From contig JAYRLC010000019.1 in NCBI GenBank assembly GCA_041905405.1, positions 1 to 64,000 of the forward strand: a DNA stretch of 64,000 bases. Direction: 5' to 3'. A program made the position numbers and the translations under genes. This stretch comes from RAM1 sp041905405 (GTDB lineage: Bacteria; Pseudomonadota; Gammaproteobacteria; Burkholderiales; Burkholderiaceae_C). Below, piece by piece: positions 1 to 8,774 of the stretch; the first letter of the stretch is position 1, and each line of letters starts with the position of its first letter. The notes below the pieces were generated by a model that worked only from the letters and a program-made list of their open reading frames with translations, was not told the DNA's origin and made no database searches.

Positions 1-66
1 CAGGTAGCCAACGGGGTAGAGTTGCCCCCTGTGATCCGCCACGGCGGCAACCTGCAGGAGCAAGCT

Positions 67-939
67 TTGAAACAACAGATCGGCATGATCGGCGTGGGCA
101 TGATGGGCCACGGGATCGCCAGCAACATCGTCAAACACGGCCACACGCTGACCGTGATGGAACACCCCGGCAACCAGCCGCTGGACGCACTGAAGGCGGC
201 GGGCGCACGCACCGCCGCCACCGCCGCCGACGTGGCGGCGCAATCAGACGTCGTCATCCTGGTGCTGACCGGCTCGCCGCAGGTCGAGGCCGTGCTGACC
301 GGCGACGGCGGCGTGCTGCAGGGCTTGCGCCCCGGCAGCATCGTGATCGACTGTTCCACCGCCCTGCCCGCGTCCACGCTGCGCATGGCCGAAGCTGTCG
401 CCAAAGCAGGCGGCCGCTTCCTGGAAACACCCATGACCCGCACGCCCAAGGAAGCCGCCGAGGGGCGCCTGAACCTGCTGGTGGGCGGTGATGCGGCGTT
501 GCTGGACGAATGCAGGCCGCTGCTGGCCTGCTTTGCCGAGAACATCTTTCATGCCGGCCCCGTGGGCGCGGGGCACAGCATGAAGCTGCTGCACAACTTC
601 GTGTCGCTGGGCACGATCGCGCTGATCTCCGAGGCCGCGGCCTGTGCCACCCACCACGGGGTGGACCCGGCCGCGTTCGTGGACATTCTGGCCAAGGGCG
701 GCGGCGGCGGCGTGGCGCTGGAACGGCTGCGGCCCTACCTGCTGTCCGGCGACACGTCCAGCCTGCGGTTTTCCGTGGCCAATGCGTGCAAGGACCTGGC
801 CTACTACAACACCATGGCCAGCGACGCGGCCGTCGAACAGGGTATTGCGGCGTCGGTGCTGCAGACACTGCAGCAGGCGCTGACGCAGGCGCCCGAGGCC
901 CTGGTGCCCGAGCTGTCCACGCTCATGGGCAAGCGCTGA
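67..939 (+). CDS. NAD(P)-dependent beta-hydroxyacid dehydrogenase (HIBADH-like)
   Basis: A 290-residue oxidoreductase of the 3-hydroxyisobutyrate dehydrogenase superfamily. The N-terminal Rossmann motif GVGMMG (residues 9-14) binds the dinucleotide. DCSTALPAS and GAGHSMKLLHN, the latter with the family catalytic Lys and following Asn, are typical. The usual substrate-loop SGG motif is replaced by TRTPKEA, so the substrate is probably not 3-hydroxyisobutyrate itself; it is not identified. The frame is open back to position 22, but I chose the TTG at 67 because a GGAG box lies about 7 bases before it and the Rossmann fold starts immediately after it. No operon partner is visible at the window edge. 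Confidence 0.8.
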   Translation: MKQQIGMIGVGMMGHGIASNIVKHGHTLTVMEHPGNQPLDALKAAGARTAATAADVAAQSDVVILVLTGSPQVEAVLTGDGGVLQGLRPGSIVIDCSTALPASTLRMAEAVAKAGGRFLETPMTRTPKEAAEGRLNLLVGGDAALLDECRPLLACFAENIFHAGPVGAGHSMKLLHNFVSLGTIALISEAAACATHHGVDPAAFVDILAKGGGGGVALERLRPYLLSGDTSSLRFSVANACKDLAYYNTMASDAAVEQGIAASVLQTLQQALTQAPEALVPELSTLMGKR

Positions 940-963
940 AGCGCAGCGGCTGCCAGCGGCCGA

Positions 964-1713
964 TCAGGCCGGCGGGCGCGGCGCAGGCGCCATCTGCACC
1001 TTGCGCTCGGCCAGGCGGTCCACCAGGCGCTGCATGTTGGACAGGCTGGCCAGGTGCATCGATATCCAGTGCAGTTCGCCCGAGCGGAACAGCGACAGCG
1101 CGCGCGCGTCCGGCAGCGTGAGCAGTTTCTGCTCGTCCACGATCATCAGCCCGTTGATGGTGAAGCTGCGCCCGTCCACCAGGTCGGCCTTGGCGTTCAT
1201 TTCCGTGAGCAGGCCCATCTCGCCCAGGCGCTGGCAGAAGGCGTCGGTGCGCAGGTGTTCCTGCTGGTAGCGGTTCAGGAACTCGACCGCGTTCTTCAGG
1301 AAGGGCGTGTCCTCGCCCTTGGCATCGAACAGCGGCTCACCCTGCGTGTCGTTCAGGCCGGGGTAGGCCTCGTCGATGCACACGCCGAACTGGCCGCCGG
1401 GCAGCTGCGACAGCACGAACGGGTAGCGCCGCACGAACGCGGGAATGTAGGTAGCCGTCCAGCGGCCCTCGTCGTCCACGAACAGGTTTTCTCGCGCGCG
1501 CAGGCCCAGCATGGCCACCGGCGCGATGCGCGCGCCCATCTGCGTGAACACGATGGGGTATTCACGCGCGGCCTCGCCGAATTCGGCGCCCGCCAGGTAC
1601 AGCGAATTGGCCTTGCGCGCGAACGCAAAGCTCATGCTGGCCGCGACCTTGCGGTTGCGGTGCGTGTCGCGGTGCAGCAGCACCGGTTTTTCGTAGTAGA
1701 CGGCATCCACCAT
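964..1713 (-). CDS. SapC family protein
   Basis: A 249-residue protein matching the SapC family (named after an S-layer-associated protein; biochemical role unknown). Typical segments are the N-terminal VYYEKPVLLHRDTHRN, the central EYPIVFTQ and the C-terminal LHWISMHLASLSNMQRLVDR. No signal peptide or membrane segment is seen. The ATG at 1713 has a GGGA box 7 bases upstream; an alternative TTG at 1737 overlaps the stop of the upstream gene. It lies directly downstream of the CorC/HlyC-type membrane protein on the same strand, so the two are probably cotranscribed. Confidence 0.75.
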   Translation of the reverse strand: MVDAVYYEKPVLLHRDTHRNRKVAASMSFAFARKANSLYLAGAEFGEAAREYPIVFTQMGARIAPVAMLGLRARENLFVDDEGRWTATYIPAFVRRYPFVLSQLPGGQFGVCIDEAYPGLNDTQGEPLFDAKGEDTPFLKNAVEFLNRYQQEHLRTDAFCQRLGEMGLLTEMNAKADLVDGRSFTINGLMIVDEQKLLTLPDARALSLFRSGELHWISMHLASLSNMQRLVDRLAERKVQMAPAPRPPA

Positions 1714-1733
1714 GGTTATGTCCCGATCCCCGA

Positions 1734-3029
1734 TCAATCTGCCTGCACGGCGGGCATGGGTGCGGCCAGCACCTTGTCGATGCGCTTGCCGTCCAGGTCC
1801 ACCACTTCAAAAATCCAGCCCGCACATTCGATGCGCTCGCCCGTGGCGGGCAACCGCCCCGACACGGACATGAGCAGCCCCGCCACCGTGTTGTAGCGGC
1901 CGCGGTCCTCGTCGGGCAGCTCGCGGATGGCCAGGCGCGCGCGCAGTTCGGCCACGGGCATCAGCCCATCCAGCAACCAGGAGCCGTCCTCGCGTTGCGT
2001 GGCCCACGCGTCGGCCTGCGCGCCGGGCTGCAGCTCGCCGGTGATGGCCTCCAGCAGGTCGTGCGGCGTCATCAGGCCCTGCACCACGCCGTATTCGTCC
2101 ACCACGAACACCATGCGGCCCGAGCGCGCGCGGAACTGCTCGAGCAGTTCCATGCCCGTGAGCGTTTCGGGCACGAACAGCGCAGGCTGGGCGTGGGGCT
2201 CGATGGTGCCGGTCGCCGCTGGGCCCAACTCCAGCAGGCGTGCGACGCTCACCACACCTACCACATCGTCCAACGAACCGCGGCACACGGGATACCAGGA
2301 ATGCGCGCCGCCGCGGCCTGCCTGCAGAAGCGCTTGCGCGACTGGCAGCCCCGCATCCAGCCACTGCACGTCCGAGCGCGGCAGCATCAGCGACGTGAGC
2401 GGCCGGTCGTCCAGGTGGAATACGTTCTGCACCATCTGCCGTTCGTGCTGCTCGATCACGCCGGCGTCCACGCCCTCTTCCAGGCTGGCGACGATTTCCT
2501 CTTCGGTCACCGACGGGCCACCCTTGGTGTCGATGCGCAGCAGCTTGAGCACCGCATGCGTGCTGAACGACAGCAGCCGCACGAACGGCTTGGCGATGGT
2601 GGCCACCCAGGTCATGGGCAGCGCCACCACCCGCGCCACCGTTTCGGGATAGAGCTGGCCGATGCGCTTGGGCACCAGCTCGCCGAACACGATGGTGATG
2701 AAGGTGATGATGGCCACCACCAGTGCAGTGGCCGTGACCTCGGCGGGCCGCTGGGGCATGCCCCAGGACAGCAGCCACACCGCCAGGTCGTCGCTGAACG
2801 CGGCCTCACCGATGATGCCGTTGAGCATGCCGATGGAGGTGATGCCCACCTGCACCGAAGACAGGAACTGCGTGGGGTTGTCCAGCAGCGCCAGCGACGC
2901 CTGCGCCCCCTTGTCGCCGCTTTCGGCCATGGCCACCAGCCGGGCCTTGCGGCTGGACGCGAGCGCCAGCTCGGACATTGCAAACACGCCGTTGAGCAGG
3001 GTCAGCAGCGCGATCAGCAGGAAATCCAT
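1734..3029 (-). CDS. CNNM/CorC-type hemolysin family membrane protein
   Basis: A 431-residue protein with the domain order of the CNNM/TlyC/HlyC-CorC family. An N-terminal DUF21 membrane domain (residues about 1-190, several hydrophobic helices, opening MDFLLIALLTLLNGVFAMSE) is followed by a CBS pair (about 205-330, with SLMLPRSDVQWLD and MVFVVDEYGVVQGLMTPHDL). A C-terminal CorC_HlyC domain (about 345-425, with YNTVAGLLM and the ending FEVVDLDGKRIDKV) completes it. Family members are implicated in magnesium/cobalt efflux; true haemolytic activity is unlikely. The gene starts 24 bp from the divergent apaH start and overlaps the upstream edge of the sapC-like gene. Confidence 0.85.
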   Translation of the reverse strand: MDFLLIALLTLLNGVFAMSELALASSRKARLVAMAESGDKGAQASLALLDNPTQFLSSVQVGITSIGMLNGIIGEAAFSDDLAVWLLSWGMPQRPAEVTATALVVAIITFITIVFGELVPKRIGQLYPETVARVVALPMTWVATIAKPFVRLLSFSTHAVLKLLRIDTKGGPSVTEEEIVASLEEGVDAGVIEQHERQMVQNVFHLDDRPLTSLMLPRSDVQWLDAGLPVAQALLQAGRGGAHSWYPVCRGSLDDVVGVVSVARLLELGPAATGTIEPHAQPALFVPETLTGMELLEQFRARSGRMVFVVDEYGVVQGLMTPHDLLEAITGELQPGAQADAWATQREDGSWLLDGLMPVAELRARLAIRELPDEDRGRYNTVAGLLMSVSGRLPATGERIECAGWIFEVVDLDGKRIDKVLAAPMPAVQAD

Positions 3030-3053
3030 GGATCAGGGGAGAGAATCAACACC

Positions 3054-3887
3054 ATGGCACTTTACTTGATTGGTGACGTGCAGGGCTGCGACGGCGCCCT
3101 GGCGCGGCTGCTGGACACCGTGGGCTTTTCGGCGAGCCGCGACACGCTCTACCTGCTGGGGGACCTGGTCAACCGCGGGCCCGATTCAGCTGCCGTGCTG
3201 CGCCGGCTCATGGCGCTGGGCGGGTCGGCGCGCTGCCTGCTGGGCAACCACGACCTGAGCCTGCTGGCGGTGGCGCATGGCCGCCGGCCCCCGCACCGCA
3301 ACGACACGCTGGACGGCATCCTCATGGCCGCCGACCGTGCGGCGCTGCTGGACTGGGTGCGCCACCAGCGCATGGCGATGTTCGCCCACGGCATCCTGAT
3401 GGTGCATGGCGGCGTGCTGCCGTCGTGGACGATGGCACAGACGCTGTCGCTGGCCGGCGAGGTCGAGGCCGTGCTGCGCAGCGCGGCGCTTGCGGATTTC
3501 ATGCGCGAGCTGTTCGGCAACGAGCCCAACCATTGGCACGACAGCCTGACCGGCGCCAACCGCCTGCGCGTGATCGTCAACGCGCTGACCCGGCTGCGTT
3601 TCTGCACGCCGCTGGGCGTGATGGACCTGAAGGCCGGCGGCGGCCTGGACGATGCTCCCCAAGGTTATCTGCCCTGGTTCGACGTACCGGGGCGGCGCAC
3701 GGCGGACGTGACCATCGCATTCGGCCACTGGTCGCAGCTGGGCCTGCTGCTTCGGCCCGATGTGCTGTCGCTGGACACGGGCTGCGTGTGGGGCGGTTGC
3801 CTGAGCGCGCTGCGGCTGGGCGCCAGCGCCGCGCAGCATGAACTCATCCAGGTCAAATGCGACCAGGCACAAGTGCCCGGCGAGTGA
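3054..3887 (+). CDS. apaH: Symmetrical bis(5'-nucleosyl)-tetraphosphatase ApaH
   Basis: A 277-residue metallophosphoesterase that hydrolyses Ap4A to two ADP. Metal-ligand motifs appear in order: YLIGDVQGC near the N terminus, LLGDLVNRGPDS, LLGNHDLSLL, and MVHGGVLPSW with a later FGHWS. The ending DTGCVWGGCLSALRL is characteristic of ApaH. The start was set at the ATG at 3054, with the purine-rich AGGGGAGAG about 11 bases upstream; the longer in-frame extension upstream is antisense to the CorC-type gene. It converges with the DEAD-box helicase, leaving 3 bases between stop codons. Confidence 0.93.
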   Translation: MALYLIGDVQGCDGALARLLDTVGFSASRDTLYLLGDLVNRGPDSAAVLRRLMALGGSARCLLGNHDLSLLAVAHGRRPPHRNDTLDGILMAADRAALLDWVRHQRMAMFAHGILMVHGGVLPSWTMAQTLSLAGEVEAVLRSAALADFMRELFGNEPNHWHDSLTGANRLRVIVNALTRLRFCTPLGVMDLKAGGGLDDAPQGYLPWFDVPGRRTADVTIAFGHWSQLGLLLRPDVLSLDTGCVWGGCLSALRLGASAAQHELIQVKCDQAQVPGE

Positions 3888-3890
3888 GCT

Positions 3891-5327
3891 TCAGCTCGTC
3901 GCTTTAAAGAGAGCTGCGACTTTGCGCTTGGGCTTGATGTTGGCCGACACGCGCGTGCCTGCGGGCTTGGTGGCCGCCTCCCATGCGGGAGCTTCCTCGC
4001 GCGACGTGGCCTCGTAGGGCTGGTCAAAGAACGGGTCGCGCGGTGCCAGGGCCGTTCGATGGTCGCGCTGCTGGCGCGGGGCGCGCGACTCGCGCGGGGT
4101 GTCCAGCGCATCGCGCGGGTCGCCCATCTCGCCTTCTTCGCGCCAGTGGCGGCGGCCGTCGTTGATGCGGCCGCGCGGACGGTCTTCTTCGTATTCGACC
4201 GCCTCAACCTCGACCTTTTTCTTCAGCAGCTTTTCCAGGTCGGCCATCAGGCGGCCGTCACTGTTCGACACGAAGGTCACCGCCAGGCCCGATGCGCCGG
4301 CGCGGCCCGTGCGGCCGATGCGGTGCACGTAGTCTTCTGCGTTGAACGGCACGTCGAAGTTGAAGACCGCCGGCACGTCCTTGATGTCCAGGCCGCGCGC
4401 GGCGACGTCGGTGCAGACCAGCAGTTGCACTTCGCCGGCCTTGAAGGCGGCCAGGGCCTTCAGGCGCTCGTCCTGGCTCTTGTCGCCGTGCAGTGCATTG
4501 GCCTTGATGCCCTCGCGCTCCAGCGAACGGGCCAGCCGCGCGCAGCCGAGCTTGCTGTTGACGAACACGAACGCCTGGCCAATGCCGCGCTGGCGCACGA
4601 TCTGCTTGAGCACGCGGCGCTTGTCGTCGTCGCCCACGCTGTAGAAATGCTGCTCGACGGTGGACGCCGTTTCGTTCGGGCGGGCCACCTCGATGGTGAT
4701 CGGGTCGCGCAGGTAGCTGTTGGCCAGGCGCTTGATCTCGGGCGAGAACGTGGCGGAAAACAGCAGCGTCGTGCGCTCCTTGGGCAGGTAGCTCAGGATG
4801 CGCTGCAGGTCCGGCAGGAAGCCGATGTCCAGCATGCGGTCGGCCTCGTCGAGCACGACGTATTCAACCTGGTTGAGCACGGCGTTCTTGGCTTCGATGT
4901 GGTCCAGCAGGCGGCCGGGCGTGGCAACCAGCACCTCGACACCCTTCTTGAGCTCCAGCGTCTGCGGCTTCATGTCCATGCCGCCGAACACCACGGCGCT
5001 GCGCAGGTTGGTGTGCTTGGCATAGAGCTTGACCTGCTGGGCGACCTGGTCGGCCAGCTCGCGCGTGGGCAGCAGCACCAGCGCACGCACCGGGTGCCGG
5101 GCGGGCGATGTCGAAGCGTTCTCGTGCTTGAGCAGGCGCTGCAGCAGCGGCAGCGAGAAGGCGGCCGTCTTGCCGGTGCCGGTTTGCGCCGCGCCCATCA
5201 CGTCCTTGCCGGTCAGCACGACCGGGATGGCCTGTGCCTGGATGGGGGTCATGGACTCGTAGCCCATTTCGGCCACGGCGCGCGCCAGCGGCTCGGCCAG
5301 CGACAGGTTGGAGAAGGATGTACTCAT
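3891..5327 (-). CDS. DEAD-box ATP-dependent RNA helicase (RhlE-like)
   Basis: A 478-residue RNA helicase. Motifs in order: the Q motif GYESMTPIQAQAIP, Walker A AQTGTGKT, PTRELADQV, VLDEADRML, SAT in LLFSATFS, and motif VI HRIGRTGRAG. A basic, Arg-rich and Ala-rich tail of about 100 residues follows, as in RhlE-type helicases. These unwind short RNA duplexes in ribosome assembly and RNA decay. The start at 5327 (MSTSFSNLSL) is where family similarity begins; the frame stays open for 30 more codons upstream. A short AT-richer intergenic region separates it from the divergent degenerate-kinase gene. Confidence 0.9.
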   Translation of the reverse strand: MSTSFSNLSLAEPLARAVAEMGYESMTPIQAQAIPVVLTGKDVMGAAQTGTGKTAAFSLPLLQRLLKHENASTSPARHPVRALVLLPTRELADQVAQQVKLYAKHTNLRSAVVFGGMDMKPQTLELKKGVEVLVATPGRLLDHIEAKNAVLNQVEYVVLDEADRMLDIGFLPDLQRILSYLPKERTTLLFSATFSPEIKRLANSYLRDPITIEVARPNETASTVEQHFYSVGDDDKRRVLKQIVRQRGIGQAFVFVNSKLGCARLARSLEREGIKANALHGDKSQDERLKALAAFKAGEVQLLVCTDVAARGLDIKDVPAVFNFDVPFNAEDYVHRIGRTGRAGASGLAVTFVSNSDGRLMADLEKLLKKKVEVEAVEYEEDRPRGRINDGRRHWREEGEMGDPRDALDTPRESRAPRQQRDHRTALAPRDPFFDQPYEATSREEAPAWEAATKPAGTRVSANIKPKRKVAALFKATS

Positions 5328-5465
5328 GGAAGCCTTCGATTGTCTCATGCACGGCCGGCCCGCATGGCCCAAGGCGCTCAGACCAAAGTGCGTCATTTTG
5401 CGCCACTTTGAATACATAATGCCTAGGACTTAAAGGCGGGATTTGCACCGCCAAGGGAGGCAACC

Positions 5466-6608
5466 GTGCACACAGGATCGGCTTTTTTCCGGGACAGCCA
5501 GGACTTCGAGCCTGTGTTCCAGCAGTCGCTGGGCGACGCCATGGCCGGCGGGGCCTGGCACACGCTGGTGGCCGGGCTGGGCAGCGACATGGCGGATTCC
5601 ATGCACCAGGTGCTGTCCGGGGTTGCCGCGCTCACCCATTCGCGCCGCCTGGACGCGCAGGAAGCGCTGTGGCTGCGCGAGCCGCTGCAACGGCTGTACC
5701 ACGCGGGCATTGCCGCGCAGCAGCTGTCGCGGCTGTCCCACCTGTCACGCCAGGGCGAGGCCTGCGGCGCCGAGGTCTTGTCGCTGGACAGCCTGTTGGC
5801 CGACGCCGTCGCCCACCAGCAGCAGCGCCAGCCGGCCCACCGGTTCTCCGCCGAACTGACGTCCGTGGACGTGGTGGCCGAGCCCGAGCTGCTGGCCAGC
5901 GCCATTGACGCGCTGCTGGCCTGGGGCGCGGGACTGGGGCTGGATGTGCAATTGCGCCTGACCCGCAGCGGCGGCACGCCACGCGGCGAGCTCTGGCTGC
6001 GTGTCATGCATCTGCACGCCCACGCCCATGACGAGCGGCGCCTGCATTCCGTGGACTGGTACGTGCTGTGGCAGCTCGCGCGGCTCAAGGGCGCCCGCGT
6101 CCGGCGCAAGGTCGAGCCACACCGGGTGCGCGTGGTCGTGGAGTTCGACCGGGTGATGAGCCAGCACTCGGGCATGGCCGTGCTGGAAGCCCATGACCCC
6201 GCCGACGCCCGGGGCGGCGGCTTCGATCCGGCGCACACGCAGGTGTGGTGCGCCATCCCGCGGGGCAACGCCGCGACCGGGGTGTACGGCGTGTTGCACC
6301 CTCAGGTGCGCCAGTTGCGGATGCTGGGCGACCTGCGCGCGCTGGTGGGCAGCGCCGGCGCGCCCGACTGCGTGGTAACCGTGGCCGAATTCCTGAACAC
6401 CGAGGCTTTCCGGCACTGGCGCCGCAGCGCCCAGGAGGCCCGCGGCCGTGCCATGGCCGTCATCGAGGTGTGCGCCGCGCCCAACGTGTTCGATGTGGGG
6501 GGCTTCGGCCCCCGCAGCGTCGGGAGGGTGAGCGAAAACATCCTGGGCCAGAAGCTGCTGGCCGCCATCGTGTTCGAGATCAGCCAGATTGACGCCACGC
6601 TGGGCTGA
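5466..6608 (+). CDS. Degenerate sensor-kinase-like protein, copy 1
   Basis: A 380-residue cytoplasmic protein of unknown function, a full-length paralogue of the next gene. Shared anchors are FQQ-LGD, REPLQ-LY-(A/S)GIAAQ-LSRL, the ALL/ALVGWG region, WQLAR, FDRVM, FRHWR-(S/R)AQE-RGR and FD-G-FGP-S-GR. The middle (about 65-230) reads like a DHp plus HATPase arrangement without the phospho-His and without a recognisable N box. The end (about 260-375) reads like a receiver fold without an acidic pocket. That assignment is my inference. The start is GTG with GGGAGG 5 bases upstream. It is divergent from the DEAD-box helicase. Confidence 0.6.
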   Translation: MHTGSAFFRDSQDFEPVFQQSLGDAMAGGAWHTLVAGLGSDMADSMHQVLSGVAALTHSRRLDAQEALWLREPLQRLYHAGIAAQQLSRLSHLSRQGEACGAEVLSLDSLLADAVAHQQQRQPAHRFSAELTSVDVVAEPELLASAIDALLAWGAGLGLDVQLRLTRSGGTPRGELWLRVMHLHAHAHDERRLHSVDWYVLWQLARLKGARVRRKVEPHRVRVVVEFDRVMSQHSGMAVLEAHDPADARGGGFDPAHTQVWCAIPRGNAATGVYGVLHPQVRQLRMLGDLRALVGSAGAPDCVVTVAEFLNTEAFRHWRRSAQEARGRAMAVIEVCAAPNVFDVGGFGPRSVGRVSENILGQKLLAAIVFEISQIDATLG

Positions 6609-6655
6609 CCCACTGGTGCAACCTTTACCAATAAAAGCTACTACTTAGGTATGAA

Positions 6656-6688
6656 TTGATCGAAAAAATAACACCTTCAAACTATAAT
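6656..6688 (+). promoter_or_regulatory. Candidate promoter for degenerate-kinase copy 2
   Basis: The short spacer between the two paralogues is strikingly AT-rich for this genome. It contains a perfect TATAAT at 6683-6688, with TTGATC at 6656-6661 as a possible but widely spaced (21 bp) -35 element. A consensus GGAGG follows at 6706-6710, six bases before the ATG of the next gene. This suggests that copy 2 has its own promoter. Confidence 0.45.
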
Positions 6689-6716
6689 TATTTTGTAACA
6701 ATTTTGGAGGTGAGCC

Positions 6717-7850
6717 ATGCCCACGCCAGCAGCAGCTTTCAACCAGACCGCGTCCGGCTATGAGTCCGCCTTTCAGCAGCCGCTGGGCGACGTCATGGCG
6801 TCGGGCGGCTGGCAGACCCTGCTGGCGGACATGGGCGCCAACATGGCCGAATCGGTCCGGCAGGCGCTGGACGGACTGGGAGAGCTGGCCCGCGTGCGCC
6901 GCATCGGCTCCTATGAGGCCCGCTGGATGCGCGAGCCGCTGCAGCAGCTGTACCAGTCCGGCATCGCCGCCCAAAGGCTGTCGCGGCTGGCGGCCCGCAG
7001 CCTGCCGGCCGCGCAGGAACCGGTGCCCCTGAACGACGTGCTCGCCGAAACCGTGGCGGACCACCAGCAGCGCTGGCCCTCCCACCAGATCCAGTGCGAG
7101 CTGGACCCGCTGGACATCATGTCCGAACCCGAATCGCTGGCCAGCCTGGCCGATGCCCTGGTAGGGTGGGGTTGTGGCCTGGGCGGCGTGCTGGACCTGC
7201 AGCTGACGCACGAGCCCGACAAGCGCCGGGCCGTTCTGACCCTGCGCGTGGACAAGCTGCACCGCGGCAACGCAGGCGGCCTGCAGCTGGATTCGATCGA
7301 ATGGCTGCTGCTGTGGCAGTTGGCGCGCGTTGAAGGCGTGCGCGTGTGGCGCAGCGTCTGCGCCGACCATGTGCGCGTGGTGATGCATTTCGACCGGGTC
7401 ATGGAACGCCACTCGGGCCTGGCGGTGCTGGAGTCCAGCATGGACTCGCTGAGCGCAAGCCTGGACTCCGACGTGACCACAGTCTGGTGCATCACGGCGT
7501 CCGGCACGCCCGCCGCGGGGCTGGTCGCCAGCATCACGCCGCACCTGCCGTCGGCGCGCATGATCGAGTCGGTCGCGGCAATGGCCGCCGAGCTGCCCCA
7601 CACACCCGACTGCGTCGTGTCCACCCGCGACGTGCTGCACACCACCAGCTTCCGCCACTGGCGCCAGCGCGCGCAGGAGCTGCGCGGCCGCAGCGTGGCG
7701 GCCGTGGAGATCACGCCCGAGGAAGGCGTCTTCGACATTGGCGACTTCGGCCCCGACAGCATGGGCCGCATCAGCGCCGGAGCACTCACCCCCAAGCTGC
7801 TGGGCGCCGTGGTCTCCGAAATGGGCCGACTGACCGAGAGCATGCCCTGA
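6717..7850 (+). CDS. Degenerate sensor-kinase-like protein, copy 2
   Basis: A 377-residue paralogue of the preceding gene with the same layout: a helical N terminus (MANMAESVRQAL-like), a kinase-like middle (about 65-235) and a receiver-like C terminus (about 255-370, ending LTPKLLGAVVSEM, like the last helix of response regulators). The usual phosphotransfer His and receiver Asp are not recognisable, so I would expect a structural or sensory role rather than kinase activity. The ATG follows GGAGG by six bases and an AT-rich promoter-like region. No annotated function is known to me. Confidence 0.6.
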   Translation: MPTPAAAFNQTASGYESAFQQPLGDVMASGGWQTLLADMGANMAESVRQALDGLGELARVRRIGSYEARWMREPLQQLYQSGIAAQRLSRLAARSLPAAQEPVPLNDVLAETVADHQQRWPSHQIQCELDPLDIMSEPESLASLADALVGWGCGLGGVLDLQLTHEPDKRRAVLTLRVDKLHRGNAGGLQLDSIEWLLLWQLARVEGVRVWRSVCADHVRVVMHFDRVMERHSGLAVLESSMDSLSASLDSDVTTVWCITASGTPAAGLVASITPHLPSARMIESVAAMAAELPHTPDCVVSTRDVLHTTSFRHWRQRAQELRGRSVAAVEITPEEGVFDIGDFGPDSMGRISAGALTPKLLGAVVSEMGRLTESMP

Positions 7851-7852
7851 CA

Positions 7853-8746
7853 CTAAAGGCCGCGCGCCGAAAAGGTGTCGCAGGCCTGCAGTGAACCGGT
7901 CTTCAACCCCGTGGAAAACCACCGCTGGCGCTGCGCGCTGGTGCCGTGGGTGAAGCTTTCCGGCACCACGGCGCCGCCGCTGGACCGCTGCAGCGCGTCG
8001 TCGCCGATCTTCGCGGCGGCGTTCATGGCCTCTTCCACATCGCCCTGCTCCAGGATCTGGCGCGCATTCTGCGCATGGTGGGCCCACAGCCCTGCAAAGC
8101 AGTCCGCCTGCAGTTCCAGCCGCACGCTCATGGCGTTGTACTGCGTCTGGCTCACGCGGCCGCGCATCTCGTCCATTTTGCGGCTGATGCCCAGCAGGTT
8201 CTGCACGTGATGACCCACTTCGTGCGCGATCACATAGGCCTGCGCAAAGTCGCCCGGCGCGCCCAGGCGGTTCTTCAGCGTTTCATAAAAGCCCAGGTCG
8301 ATGTAGACCTTCTGGTCGGCGGGGCAGTAAAACGGCCCCATGGCCGCCTGGCCCTGGCCGCAGGCCGTCTGCGTGGCTCCGCGGAACAGCACGAGCCGGG
8401 GTTCGCGGTAGGCCGCACCGCCCTGGGTGAACTGCTGCTTCCACACATCCTCGGTGTCGGCCAGCACCGTGGACACGAAGCGGGCCATGCGGTCGTCGGC
8501 CGGCGGGCGCTGCGCGGGCGCCTGCTGCACCTGCGCGGTGGGGGCGCCACCGCCGCTGAGCAGGCTCAGGATGGTGAGCGGGTTGATGCCGAAGATCCAC
8601 CCGCCCACCAGCGCGATCACGATGGTGCCCACGCCGATGCCGCGCCCGCCGATCAGGCCACCCAGCCCCCCACCCCCGCCAAAGCCGCCGCCACCGCTTC
8701 GGCGGTCCTCGACGTTGTCCGACTCACGGTTGCCTTCCCATTTCAT
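7853..8746 (-). CDS. YpfJ-type neutral zinc metallopeptidase
   Basis: A 297-residue member of the putative neutral zinc metallopeptidase family (YpfJ/KPN_02809). It has a short hydrophilic N terminus with a Gly-rich stretch, one membrane segment (about residues 40-65, GTIVIALVGGWIFGI), then an extracytoplasmic catalytic domain. The HExxH zinc motif is AHEVGHHVQN, with a downstream ELQADCFAGLWAH glutamate region typical of the family. Substrate is unknown. The ATG at 8746 has GAGGAG about 7 bases upstream. The gene ends 2 bases from the convergent paralogue stop and is divergent from pcp. Confidence 0.88.
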   Translation of the reverse strand: MKWEGNRESDNVEDRRSGGGGFGGGGGLGGLIGGRGIGVGTIVIALVGGWIFGINPLTILSLLSGGGAPTAQVQQAPAQRPPADDRMARFVSTVLADTEDVWKQQFTQGGAAYREPRLVLFRGATQTACGQGQAAMGPFYCPADQKVYIDLGFYETLKNRLGAPGDFAQAYVIAHEVGHHVQNLLGISRKMDEMRGRVSQTQYNAMSVRLELQADCFAGLWAHHAQNARQILEQGDVEEAMNAAAKIGDDALQRSSGGAVVPESFTHGTSAQRQRWFSTGLKTGSLQACDTFSARGL

Positions 8747-8774
8747 GACGCTGCTCCTCAGCTACAGTCGTTGC

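Noticed and set aside
6645..8087. Long minus-strand frame opposite degenerate-kinase copy 2
   Set aside because: Arg/Gly/His-rich composition, no motif, no ribosome binding site; the plus-strand frame is conserved with its paralogue.
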